Source of the DNA: Streptomyces avermitilis MA-4680 = NBRC 14893
GTDB lineage: Bacteria > Actinomycetota > Actinomycetes > Streptomycetales > Streptomycetaceae
Assembly (NCBI RefSeq): GCF_000009765.2
Contig: NC_003155.5
Coordinates: 4,464,001 to 4,528,000, forward strand
Length of the DNA stretch: 64,000 nt
Direction: 5' to 3'
Shown here: positions 16,485 to 24,087 of the stretch, piece after piece
How the letters are laid out: each line of letters opens with the position of its first letter
Position numbering within the stretch: the stretch's first letter is position 1
Position numbers and translations under genes: made by a program
The notes under the pieces: generated by a model
Seen by the model: the letters and a program-made list of their open reading frames with translations, nothing else
Databases searched by the model: none
Told to the model about the DNA's origin: nothing

Positions 16485-17404
16485 GCGCCCTCCTTGATGT
16501 GTACGTATGCCGCGACGAGTTCACGCATCCGGGCGGTGACCAGCTCGGGGGCCTCGACCGGTGTCATGTGCCCGAGCCCCGGCAGCTCGGTGACACCGAC
16601 GCAGTTCGGCAGCGCGGCGACCAGGGCACGGGCGTGCACCGGCGGTGTCATCCGGTCCTCGGCGCCCACCAAGACCGCCGTCGGCACCGTCAACTCCCGT
16701 ACGCCGTGGTCGAGATCGAGCAGGCCGAGCACCCGCGACCAGGCGTACCGCACCTGCCGCGGACAGGCGTGCACGATCCGCGCGCACGCCTCGACCATGA
16801 CCGGGGACGAACCGGCGCCCATGGTGCCGTACTTGAGGACCCGCATCGCCACCGGCGTGACGGGGCCGAGCGGGGCGCGGGAGCGGAGGATCCGCCCGGT
16901 GAGCCAGGTACGCAGCCGCCCGGCGACCAGCGGCACCACCTTCGCCTCGGCGACCAGCCTCGAACTGGCCGTGCTGCACAGCAGGGCCGCCGCCGCGTGC
17001 TCCCTGAACCGCGCCCGCCCGGCCGTGGCCATCAGCGCCATCCCACCCATGGAGTGCCCGACCAGCACCGCCTTCTCGCCGGGTGCGAGCGTGGCGGCGA
17101 GGACGGCTTCCAGGTCGTCGGCGAGCGCCTCGGTGCCGCACAGGGCACTCGCCGGGCTGCGTCCGTGCCCGCGCTGGTCGTAGGCGATCACACGGTGGTC
17201 GGCGGCGAGGTCCCGGATCTGCGCCGCCCAGAAGGCGGTCGAGCAGGTCCAGCCGTGCGCGAGGACGACGGCGGGCGCGTTCTCGGGTCCGTGCACCTCG
17301 ACGTGCAGCCGGGCGCCGTCGGCGGAGACCGCGGTCAGCGCGCGGACGGGGACGGGCGGGGCGTAGGGACCGCTCGCCGCGCCCGTGTGCGTCAGCCTGC
17401 TCAC
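16481..17404 (-). CDS. Alpha/beta hydrolase
   Basis: A 307-residue alpha/beta-fold hydrolase with oxyanion strand VVLAHGWTCS, nucleophile elbow GHSMGG (Ser about 120), acid region LVGAEDRMTPP and catalytic His in LGHMTPVEAPE. An esterase or lipase acting after Baeyer-Villiger oxidation is plausible because the gene is translationally coupled on both sides: GTGA with the monooxygenase upstream and ATGA with the SDR downstream. GTG 17404 is chosen on that overlap. Confidence 0.88.
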   Translation of the reverse strand: MSRLTHTGAASGPYAPPVPVRALTAVSADGARLHVEVHGPENAPAVVLAHGWTCSTAFWAAQIRDLAADHRVIAYDQRGHGRSPASALCGTEALADDLEAVLAATLAPGEKAVLVGHSMGGMALMATAGRARFREHAAAALLCSTASSRLVAEAKVVPLVAGRLRTWLTGRILRSRAPLGPVTPVAMRVLKYGTMGAGSSPVMVEACARIVHACPRQVRYAWSRVLGLLDLDHGVRELTVPTAVLVGAEDRMTPPVHARALVAALPNCVGVTELPGLGHMTPVEAPELVTARMRELVAAYVHIKEGA

Positions 17405-18942
17405 GCGTCCGCCTCCGCCTTCGCGCGGACACCCGCGGCGGCGGGCCTCGGAGCCCGTACGACCTCGTACTCCGCGAGGTCCACACGCCGCGTGGCGTTG
17501 CGGAACTCCGTCGTCGTCCCCGGCCAGACGGTGGTGTTGACGCCGTTCGCGTCGAGGTACCAGCTCGTGCAGCCGCCGGTGTTCCACACCGTGCGCCGCA
17601 TCCGCTCCTGGACCTTGCTGTTCCAGGCGTGCACCGCGCCGGGACGGGCGTCGAGGGCGACTTTGCCGCCGAGGACGTCCAACTGCCGTATGAAGTCGGC
17701 CAGGTAGTTGAGCTGGGACTCGATCATCAGGATCATCGAGGAGTTCCCGAGCCCGGTGTTGGGGCCGATGATCGACATCCAGTTGGGGAAGCCGGGGGCG
17801 GACGCGCCGCGCAGCGCCTTCATGCCGCCGCTCCAGGACTGGGCGAGCGAGGTGCCGTCGGCGCCGACGACCCGCTCGGCGATCGGCATGTCCGTGACGT
17901 GGAAGCCCGTACCGAAGACGATCGCGTCGACCTCGGCGCTGCTGCCGTCGGCGGCGACGAGCGTGGATCCGTCGATCTTCGCCAGGCCGCTCGCGACCAC
18001 GTCGACATTGGGCCGCGCGAGCGCCGGATAGTAGGTGTTGGAGAGCAGGATGCGCTTGCAGCCGATGCGGTAGTCGGGGGTCAGCCGGGCGCGCAGGCCG
18101 GGGTCCTCGATGGCGCGCGCGATGTTGCGCCTGGCCAGCCGCTCCACGAGACCGAGCTCGTCGGGGTGCTTGGTGAACGCCTGGACCTGCAACTCCCTGA
18201 TGCCCCAGAGCAGTCCGCGGCGGACCTGGGTGGTGAACGGCAACATGCGGTGCAGCCCGCGCTCGGCCCGGCCGATGGCGCGATCGACGCGGGGCATCAC
18301 CCAGGGCGGGGTGCGCTGGAAGAGGGTGAGCTTCGCGACCCGCGGCTGGATCTCGGGAACGATCTGGATCGCGGAGGCACCCGTGCCGATCATCGCGACG
18401 CGCTTGCCGCGCAGGTCGTAGTCGTGGTCCCAGCGGGCCGAGTGGAAGACCTTGCCGGGGAAGGTCTCGATGCCGGGCACGTCCGGGATCCTGGGGTCGG
18501 ACAGCGGCCCGGTGGCGGAGACGACGAGGTCGGCGGTGAGCGTGCCGGTGGCCGTCTCGACCGTCCAGTGGAGCTGGTCCGCGTCCCAGGTCATGCGCTT
18601 GACCTCGGAGTTGAAGCGGAGGTGCGGGCGGAGCCGGAAGGTGTCCGTGACGTGTTCCAGGTACGCGCGGATGTGCTCCTGGCCGGAGAAGGTGCGCGGC
18701 CAGTCGGGGTGGGGCGCGAAGGAGAACGAGTAGAGGTGGGACGGCACGTCGCAGGCGCAGCCGGGGTAGCTGTTGTCCCGCCAGGTGCCGCCGACGCTGT
18801 CGGCCCGCTCCAGGACCACGAAGTCGGTCACGCCCTCGCGGCGCAGCCGCACCGCGGCCCCGAGCCCGCCGAACCCGGACCCGATCACCGCCACCCGCAC
18901 ATGGGGCACCCGCTCGCGCCGCACCTGATCGCCCTCGGTCAT
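17401..18942 (-). CDS. Flavin-containing monooxygenase (Baeyer-Villiger type)
   Basis: A 513-residue FAD/NADPH monooxygenase. The FAD-binding Rossmann motif GSGFGG is at about residue 20, the NADPH motif GTGASA near 190, and the family stretch ADSVGGTWRDNSYPGCACDVP follows the first strand. It oxidises ketones or heteroatoms; the substrate is unknown. ATG 18942 has an AGGAGGCG site. It heads an operon with a hydrolase and SDR, an arrangement reminiscent of the mycobacterial mymA-lipR type locus, and is divergent from a MerR regulator. Confidence 0.9.
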   Translation of the reverse strand: MTEGDQVRRERVPHVRVAVIGSGFGGLGAAVRLRREGVTDFVVLERADSVGGTWRDNSYPGCACDVPSHLYSFSFAPHPDWPRTFSGQEHIRAYLEHVTDTFRLRPHLRFNSEVKRMTWDADQLHWTVETATGTLTADLVVSATGPLSDPRIPDVPGIETFPGKVFHSARWDHDYDLRGKRVAMIGTGASAIQIVPEIQPRVAKLTLFQRTPPWVMPRVDRAIGRAERGLHRMLPFTTQVRRGLLWGIRELQVQAFTKHPDELGLVERLARRNIARAIEDPGLRARLTPDYRIGCKRILLSNTYYPALARPNVDVVASGLAKIDGSTLVAADGSSAEVDAIVFGTGFHVTDMPIAERVVGADGTSLAQSWSGGMKALRGASAPGFPNWMSIIGPNTGLGNSSMILMIESQLNYLADFIRQLDVLGGKVALDARPGAVHAWNSKVQERMRRTVWNTGGCTSWYLDANGVNTTVWPGTTTEFRNATRRVDLAEYEVVRAPRPAAAGVRAKAEADA

Positions 18943-19071
18943 CCCGACGCCTCCTAGCCGCACAACCTTGCCGGTGATTACTGGCGCAATGGGGAGAGTA
19001 GGGCAGCGCCGTACTGATGGGTAGGGGTCGGGAGCGGGAAAGTTACCGGGAGTACGACGTAGGGTTCGGGC

Positions 19072-19740
19072 GTGGCAGAGAAGGCAGGCAGGCGTGAGTA
19101 CCGCATGGAGGAGCTGGCCAAGGAGGCCGGCATCACGGTGCGCACCCTGCGCTTCTACCGCGAGCGCAAGCTGATCCCGCCGCCCCGCCGGGAGGGCCGT
19201 ATCGCCTGGTACGACGAGACGCACCTGGCCCGGCTGCGCACGATCTCGGGGCTGCTGGAGCGCGGCCACACGCTGAGCGGCATCGCGGAGCTGGCGGAGG
19301 CCTTCGACCACGGACGGAACGTGGGGGAGCTCCTGGGCCTCGGCGCGCCCACCGAGGAGACCCCGGTCCGCCTCTCCCCCGAGGAGCTGGCCGACGTGTT
19401 CGCCGGCCAGGCGACCCCGGAGAACCTCGCCGCGGCGCTCGACCTCGGCTATCTCGGCACGGACGGCGGCGAGATCGTGCACATCAGCCGGCGCCTGCTG
19501 GACGTCTCGGCGGCACTGGTCCGCGAGGGCATCCCGCTCGCCGACGTCCTCGCGGCGGCCGGCCGGGTTCGCGTCCACACGGAGGCACTGGCGGCGCTCT
19601 TCACCGACCTGGTCCTGAAGCGAGACCGCACACCGGAGGACCTGCGCCGGCTGCGCCCCCTGGCGAAGAGCGTGGTGGAGGCGGAACTGTCGATGGCACT
19701 GGACCGGCGGCTGTCGGCCGCGCGGGATGAGAGGCCGTAG
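19072..19740 (+). CDS. MerR-family transcriptional regulator
   Basis: A 222-residue regulator with the MerR winged helix at the N-terminus (YRMEELAKEAGITVRTLRFY, residues 10-30) and RIAWYDETHLARL after it. The C-terminal half is a longer helical domain without a visible Cys cluster, arguing against metal sensing. It is divergently transcribed from the FMO operon across 129 bp, so control of that operon is the natural inference. It starts with GTG 19072. The last codons lie in a 25-bp tandem repeat shared with the next gene. Confidence 0.88.
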   Translation: MAEKAGRREYRMEELAKEAGITVRTLRFYRERKLIPPPRREGRIAWYDETHLARLRTISGLLERGHTLSGIAELAEAFDHGRNVGELLGLGAPTEETPVRLSPEELADVFAGQATPENLAAALDLGYLGTDGGEIVHISRRLLDVSAALVREGIPLADVLAAAGRVRVHTEALAALFTDLVLKRDRTPEDLRRLRPLAKSVVEAELSMALDRRLSAARDERP

Positions 19741-19793
19741 ACCCGCGCGGGATCAGAGGCCGTGGACCCGCGGCGGATCAGAGGTCGTAGACC
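19724..19793. repeat. Three-copy 25-bp tandem repeat spanning two convergent gene ends
   Basis: Units starting at 19724, 19749 and 19774 share (G/C)GGAT-AGAGG-CGT-GACC. The first contains the MerR stop and the third the xth stop, so both C-termini and the 37-bp gap are made of the same repeat. Confidence 0.75.
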
Positions 19794-20581
19794 ACCGTCA
19801 CCGGGGCGTGGTCCGACCAGCGCTCCTCGTGCGTGGCCGCCCGCTCCACGAAGCCCTTGACCGCCTTGGCGGCGAGGCCCGGCGTGGCGACCTCGTAATC
19901 GATCCTCCACCCTGAATCGTTGTCGAAGGCCCGCCCCCGGTACGACCACCACGAATAGGGGCCTTCGACGTCCGGGTGCAGGGCTCGCATGACGTCGACG
20001 TATCCGCCGTCCTCGGGCGAGAGGACGCGGCCCAGCCACTCCCGTTCCTCCGGCAGGAACCCCGCGTTCTTCCGGTTGCCGCGCCAGTTCTTGAGGTCGG
20101 CCTCCTGGTGGGCGATGTTCCAGTCGCCGCACACGAGGACCTCGCGGCCGTCGGCGGCGGCGCGCTCGCGCAGGTCCTTCAGGTGGGTGAGGAACTCCCC
20201 CATGAACCGGTACTTCTCGTCCTGCCGTTCGGTGCCGACCTCGCCGGAGGGCAGGTAGAGGCTGGCGACGGTGACGCCGGGCAGGTCGGCCTCGACGTAC
20301 CGGCCGCCGCCGTCGAACTCCGCCGACCCGAAGCCGACGCGGACGCGATCGGGCTCGCGGCGGGTGTAGAGGGAGACGCCCGCGCGCCCCTTGGCGGCGG
20401 CGGGCGCGTGGACGACGTGCCAGCCGTCGGGCGCGCGCACGCCCGCGGGCAGCTGGTCCGGCTCGGCCCGTACCTCCTGAAGGCACAGCACGTCCGCGGA
20501 GGTCTCCGCGAGCCACTCCACGAAGCCCTTCTTCGCGGCGGCGCGGAGTCCGTTCACATTCACAGAGGTCACAGTGAGCAC
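19778..20581 (-). CDS. xth: Exodeoxyribonuclease III
   Basis: A 267-residue EEP-fold nuclease/AP endonuclease. It shows SVNVNGLRAA, LCLQEVRA (metal-binding Glu), the GDWNIAHQE motif (catalytic Asp, Asn), GWRIDYEVA and the terminal SDHAPV with catalytic His. It removes 3' blocks and cuts at abasic sites in DNA repair. GTG 20581 gives the canonical start just before SVNVNG. It is divergent from the GNAT gene by 58 bp. Confidence 0.92.
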   Translation of the reverse strand: MLTVTSVNVNGLRAAAKKGFVEWLAETSADVLCLQEVRAEPDQLPAGVRAPDGWHVVHAPAAAKGRAGVSLYTRREPDRVRVGFGSAEFDGGGRYVEADLPGVTVASLYLPSGEVGTERQDEKYRFMGEFLTHLKDLRERAAADGREVLVCGDWNIAHQEADLKNWRGNRKNAGFLPEEREWLGRVLSPEDGGYVDVMRALHPDVEGPYSWWSYRGRAFDNDSGWRIDYEVATPGLAAKAVKGFVERAATHEERWSDHAPVTVVYDL

Positions 20582-20639
20582 CCCGGCACGATACTTAATC
20601 CAGGAGAGCGGACGTGCGCATAGATGTACGCTTGCGCGC

Positions 20640-21131
20640 ATGACTATCCAGCTTCTCCAGCTTCGCCCCGTCGCCTTCGATCACCCCGACGCCGTCCGGC
20701 TCAACGACGAGGTGCAGCTCGAGTACGCCGAGCGCTACGGCGACGACGGCGACGCGACCCCGCTCGACCCGACCATGTTCGCGCCACCGCGGGGGCTTTA
20801 CCTGATCGCGTACGACGAGCGGGACCAGCCGGTCGCCACGGGCGGCTGGCGCTCCCAGGACGAGAACGGCGAGGGGTACACGGACGGCGACGCCGAGCTC
20901 AAGCGGATGTATGTGATTCCCGCCGCACGCGGGCTCGGCCTGGCCCGCCGCATACTCGCGGCCCTGGAGGACGACGCGCGTGCGGCGGGCCGGCTGCGGA
21001 TGGTCCTGGAGACCGGGGCCAAGCAGCCGGAGGCGATCTCTCTGTACGCCTCCAGCGGCTATGAACAGTGCCCCAAGTTCGGCTACTACCGTTTTCACGA
21101 GCTGAGCCAGTGCTTCGCGAAGGCCCTGTGA
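20640..21131 (+). CDS. GNAT-family N-acetyltransferase
   Basis: A 163-residue GNAT fold. Motif A (acetyl-CoA binding) reads ELKRMYVIPAARGLGLARRI, with R-GLGLA as the pyrophosphate loop; motif B is YASSGYEQCPKFGYY. The substrate is not predictable. ATG 20640 is chosen because upstream residues overlap the xth promoter side. The gene stands alone, convergent with the phospholipase gene 25 bp downstream. Confidence 0.88.
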   Translation: MTIQLLQLRPVAFDHPDAVRLNDEVQLEYAERYGDDGDATPLDPTMFAPPRGLYLIAYDERDQPVATGGWRSQDENGEGYTDGDAELKRMYVIPAARGLGLARRILAALEDDARAAGRLRMVLETGAKQPEAISLYASSGYEQCPKFGYYRFHELSQCFAKAL

Positions 21132-21156
21132 CCCCGGTCACCGTCGCGGGCGGTGG

Positions 21157-21609
21157 TCAGCCCAGGTTGACGACCGCCTGGTAGTAGGTCCAGGCCGTCG
21201 CGTCGCACGACGCCTTCTTCACTCCGGAGTAGGCCGTGCAGACCCGCTTGAGGTCGGCGTAGAAGGCGCTGTCCAGGCGGGACTTGTTGGCGTCGAAGGA
21301 GCCGGCCGCCGTGTAGTTGCGGTAGCCGAAGTCGTGCCGGACGCACGAGTTGGCGAAGGGGAAGCCGAACGGGTTGTCCGGCGAGGTGGTGCAGTAGTCG
21401 GTGGACCAGTCGAAGCCGTACGCGCTCCAGGCGCCCTGGTCGGCGCGGGCCGCGAAGAAGGCGTTGTAGCTGGCGGCGCTGGTCTGGGTCCAGTTGCTGA
21501 GGACCGTCGCCTTGTCGGCGGGTGCGGCGGATGCCGACGTGACGGGTACGAGGGCGGCGGTCAGCGCGAGGGCGGTGGTGGCCAGCGTGGCGGCGACGCG
21601 ACGGCGCAT
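21157..21609 (-). CDS. Secreted phospholipase A2
   Basis: A 150-residue extracellular enzyme. It has a Sec signal peptide (MRRRV, a hydrophobic core, then SASAAPA with cleavage near residue 29) and the prokaryotic PLA2 core: catalytic His-Asp in CVRHDFGYRNY, plus four cysteines able to form two disulfides. It hydrolyses the sn-2 ester of glycerophospholipids. Length and motifs match the Streptomyces violaceoruber enzyme type. Its upstream region carries a three-copy 11-bp-period repeat like those before the lipopeptide genes, suggesting shared activation. Confidence 0.92.
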   Translation of the reverse strand: MRRRVAATLATTALALTAALVPVTSASAAPADKATVLSNWTQTSAASYNAFFAARADQGAWSAYGFDWSTDYCTTSPDNPFGFPFANSCVRHDFGYRNYTAAGSFDANKSRLDSAFYADLKRVCTAYSGVKKASCDATAWTYYQAVVNLG

Positions 21610-21685
21610 GGGGGGGGTACCTCCGTGGGAGAGCGCGGGCTGCTCCGACGGGGTCCGCCGAAGCGCGCCCAGCGTTCGCCGGGGG

Positions 21686-21714
21686 GCTATGGCGGTCGTA
21701 TGCGGCTCCTATAC
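21686..21714 (-). promoter_or_regulatory. Three-heptamer SARP-type operator upstream of phospholipase A2
   Basis: Read on the minus strand: GTATAGG, 4 nt, GCATACG, 4 nt, CCATAGC. Three heptamers at exact 11-bp period end 76 nt before the gene's start. This is the geometry of SARP activator sites. The first heptamer is the same as those at 53724 and 56938. Confidence 0.6.
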
Positions 21715-21803
21715 GGGGAGCCGGCGGGGTGCGTACGTCAACTTGTCTGAGTGCACGCCGACTTGGTGTTCAGATGCGGGACGGGGGGACCGGCCCCCGG
21801 GCC

Positions 21804-22463
21804 TCACGCCCGCAGAAAGGCCAGTACCGCCAGGACCCTGCGGTGGGTCTCGTCCGCCGGGGGCAGGTCCAGCTTGGTGAGGATGCTGCCGATGTGCTTG
21901 CCGACCGCCGCCTCGGAGACCACCAGTTCACGGGCGATCGCGCCGTTCGACTTGCCCTGCGCGATCAGTGCCAGGACCTCCCGCTCGCGCGGGGTGAGGC
22001 GGGCCAGTGGGTCCCGGCGGCGGCGCAGCAGCTGGCGCACCACCTCGGGGTCGACGACGGTGCCGCCGTCCGCGACCTCGCTCAGCGCGTCCACGAACTC
22101 CTCGACCTGGCCGACCCGGTCCTTCAGCAGATAGCCGACGCCCGAACCGTCGCCGGAGTCCAGCAGTTCGGACGCGTACGCCCGCTGCACGTACTGGCTC
22201 AGGACCAGGACCGGCAGCGCGGGCTGCTTCTCGCGCAGCCGGACCGCCGCGTGCAGCCCCTCGTCCTGGAAGCCCGGCGGCATCCGGACGTCCGTCACCA
22301 CGATGTCCGGTGCGTGCTCGGCGACCGCGACGAGCAGCGCCTGCGCGTCGCCGACGGCCGCCACCACCTCGTGACCGCAGCGGGTGAGCAGGCCGATGAG
22401 GCCCTCCCGCAGCAACACGCTGTCCTCGGCCAGGACTACGCGCAGGGGTCGGTTCGCTCGCAA
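21804..22463 (-). CDS. NarL/LuxR-family response regulator
   Basis: A 219-residue regulator with an N-terminal receiver (VVLAEDSVLLREGL; phospho-acceptor Asp in DIVVTDVRMPPG; conserved Lys in YLLKDRVG) and a C-terminal LuxR helix-turn-helix (LTPREREVLALIAQGKSN, then VGKHI). TTG 22463 is chosen because GGAG lies five bases upstream and the receiver begins a few residues later; the gene then overlaps the kinase gene by 28 bp. The partner kinase is directly upstream. Likely targets are the kinase promoter and dedA, which share a palindrome. Confidence 0.88.
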   Translation of the reverse strand: MRANRPLRVVLAEDSVLLREGLIGLLTRCGHEVVAAVGDAQALLVAVAEHAPDIVVTDVRMPPGFQDEGLHAAVRLREKQPALPVLVLSQYVQRAYASELLDSGDGSGVGYLLKDRVGQVEEFVDALSEVADGGTVVDPEVVRQLLRRRRDPLARLTPREREVLALIAQGKSNGAIARELVVSEAAVGKHIGSILTKLDLPPADETHRRVLAVLAFLRA

Positions 22464-23725
22464 GGAATCTCCACACGCAGCAGGGTCGGTCCACCCGGCG
22501 GGCTGGACAGCGCAAGTCTGCCATCGAGCACCGACACCCGGTCGGCGAGTCCGGTCAGCCCGCTGCCGTCCGCCGCGTTCGCGCCACCGCCGCCGTCGTC
22601 GTGCACCTCGAGGACCAGTCGGCCGTCCCGGTGTCCGCCGCTCACCTCGGCGCGGCTCGCCCCGCTGTGCTTGGCGACGTTGGCGAGGGCCTCGCAGACC
22701 ACGAAGTAGGCGGCGGCCTCCACCGCTTCGGGCAGCCGGCCGGGCAGCTCCAGGCCTACGTCCACGGGGACCACGGAGCGGTCGGCGGCGTCGGCGACGG
22801 CCGCCTCGAGGCCGTAGTCCGCGAGGACCTTGGGGTGGATGCCGTGGATGAGTTCCCGCAGCTCCTCCAGGGCCTTGCCGGCCTCTTCGTGCGCCTTGGC
22901 GAGCTGGTCGGCGAGCGGTCCCGGCGGGGCGTCCAGGCGGGCCAGGCCGAGTGTCATCGTCAGGGCGACGAGCCGCTGCTGGGCCCCGTCGTGCAGATCT
23001 CGTTCGATGCGGCGCCGCTCGGCCTCGAACGCGTCGACCAACCGGACGCGTGAGCTGGCGAGTTCGGTGACCTTGGCGTCCAGGTCGGCTTCTCTGGAGG
23101 CGATCAGAAGCCGCGTCAGTTCCGCCCGGGCGCCGCCCGCGAGGCCCAGCGCGTAGGCGCAGAGCACCAGCAGGACCAGGCCGAGCACGGCGACCCCGAA
23201 CGCTCCCGGCCAGGTGGTGACCGTCCACTGCTTGAGCACCTTCGCCTCGTCGCCGCCCCCGATGGTGGCCATCAGCAGCGGAGTGGCCACCATCGACACG
23301 GGGAACAGCAGGCCCACCGTGACCACGAGGGCGTCGACGGGCCAGAGCAGCCCCGCGAACAGCAGCGCGTAGCCGAGTTCCCGCCAGGTCGCCTGTTCCC
23401 GCAGCCGGGTCCGCAGCCAGGCCCACAGCCCGGGGGCGGAAGGCGTGCGGTGCTGGTCCGTCGCCGGGTCCAGGTCGATCAGCGCCAGCCTGCGCCGCTC
23501 CATGGAGGCGACCGGGATTCCGGCCAGCGCCACACAGACCAGCAGCGGCAGCCCCACCAGGACGACGGCGAGGGCGCCGCCGATCACGGCCACGGTCACG
23601 ATCCCCACCAGCGCGGCGATCCCGGCCGCCGCCCCGGTGAGCAGATACAGGACCGACCGCCACGGCCACGACGACAGCAGGAAGCCCGGCCTGGACATGG
23701 CCTGCCACACATTCCGAGGGTGCAT
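22436..23725 (-). CDS. Two-component sensor histidine kinase
   Basis: A 429-residue membrane kinase. The N-terminal about 200 residues contain four membrane helices in a streptomycete sensor domain, followed by HisKA_3 (phospho-His in RDLHDGAQQRL) and an HATPase_c domain (N-box ANVAKHSG, G-boxes DDGGGGANAADGSGL). It senses an envelope signal, as expected for kinases lacking a large external loop. ATG 23725 gives the usual MHPRNVWQAM start. A palindrome lies 59 nt upstream, consistent with autoregulation. Confidence 0.88.
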   Translation of the reverse strand: MHPRNVWQAMSRPGFLLSSWPWRSVLYLLTGAAAGIAALVGIVTVAVIGGALAVVLVGLPLLVCVALAGIPVASMERRRLALIDLDPATDQHRTPSAPGLWAWLRTRLREQATWRELGYALLFAGLLWPVDALVVTVGLLFPVSMVATPLLMATIGGGDEAKVLKQWTVTTWPGAFGVAVLGLVLLVLCAYALGLAGGARAELTRLLIASREADLDAKVTELASSRVRLVDAFEAERRRIERDLHDGAQQRLVALTMTLGLARLDAPPGPLADQLAKAHEEAGKALEELRELIHGIHPKVLADYGLEAAVADAADRSVVPVDVGLELPGRLPEAVEAAAYFVVCEALANVAKHSGASRAEVSGGHRDGRLVLEVHDDGGGGANAADGSGLTGLADRVSVLDGRLALSSPPGGPTLLRVEIPCERTDPCA

Positions 23726-24087
23726 GGGCTCACCGTAGAAGGGCCGCTCCCGCCGGTGCCATCGGTCCAGTGGGCGGACCGGGGGTAGTGCCAGCCCTAC
23801 CTTCCGCCGGCAGGGGCGGGCGGAACGTCCCTGGCGGGGACGGCCGAAAGGTCCCTGGCGGGGTCGGCGGACGGGGCACGGGACAGGGCCGCGAGGGCAC
23901 GATTCACGGGCCGCGGGGTCACGGGGGTGGGGCTGCAGAGACCTGCCACGGCAGCCTGTTGCCATTTTGAAGGCTCAATTCCGCCACACGTTGGCGCAAA
24001 CAATGACCGTGAGCGGCACGCCCGGCGCGTCGCTTTCGGCCACTGCCGCACAGGGCGGCCACGGCCGTACACCGTGGGGGAGTCACG
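23726..24087. other. 362-bp divergent regulatory region between kinase and SARP genes
   Basis: It holds the GGTAG-N8-CTACC palindrome (23784-23801), a 24-bp-period direct repeat of GTCCCTGGCGGGG (starting 23827 and 23851), and a local AT-rich stretch at about 23955-24005 including the small palindrome TTGA-AGGC-TCAA, the likely promoter region of the SARP gene. No open frame here has a credible start and codon use. Confidence 0.6.
23784..23801. promoter_or_regulatory. Palindrome GGTAG-N8-CTACC before the sensor kinase
   Basis: The sequence is GGTAGTGCCAGCCCTACC, 59 nt from the kinase start. It has the same arms and spacing as the copy at 25973-25990. It is a candidate site for the LuxR-type response regulator encoded in this operon. 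Confidence 0.6.
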
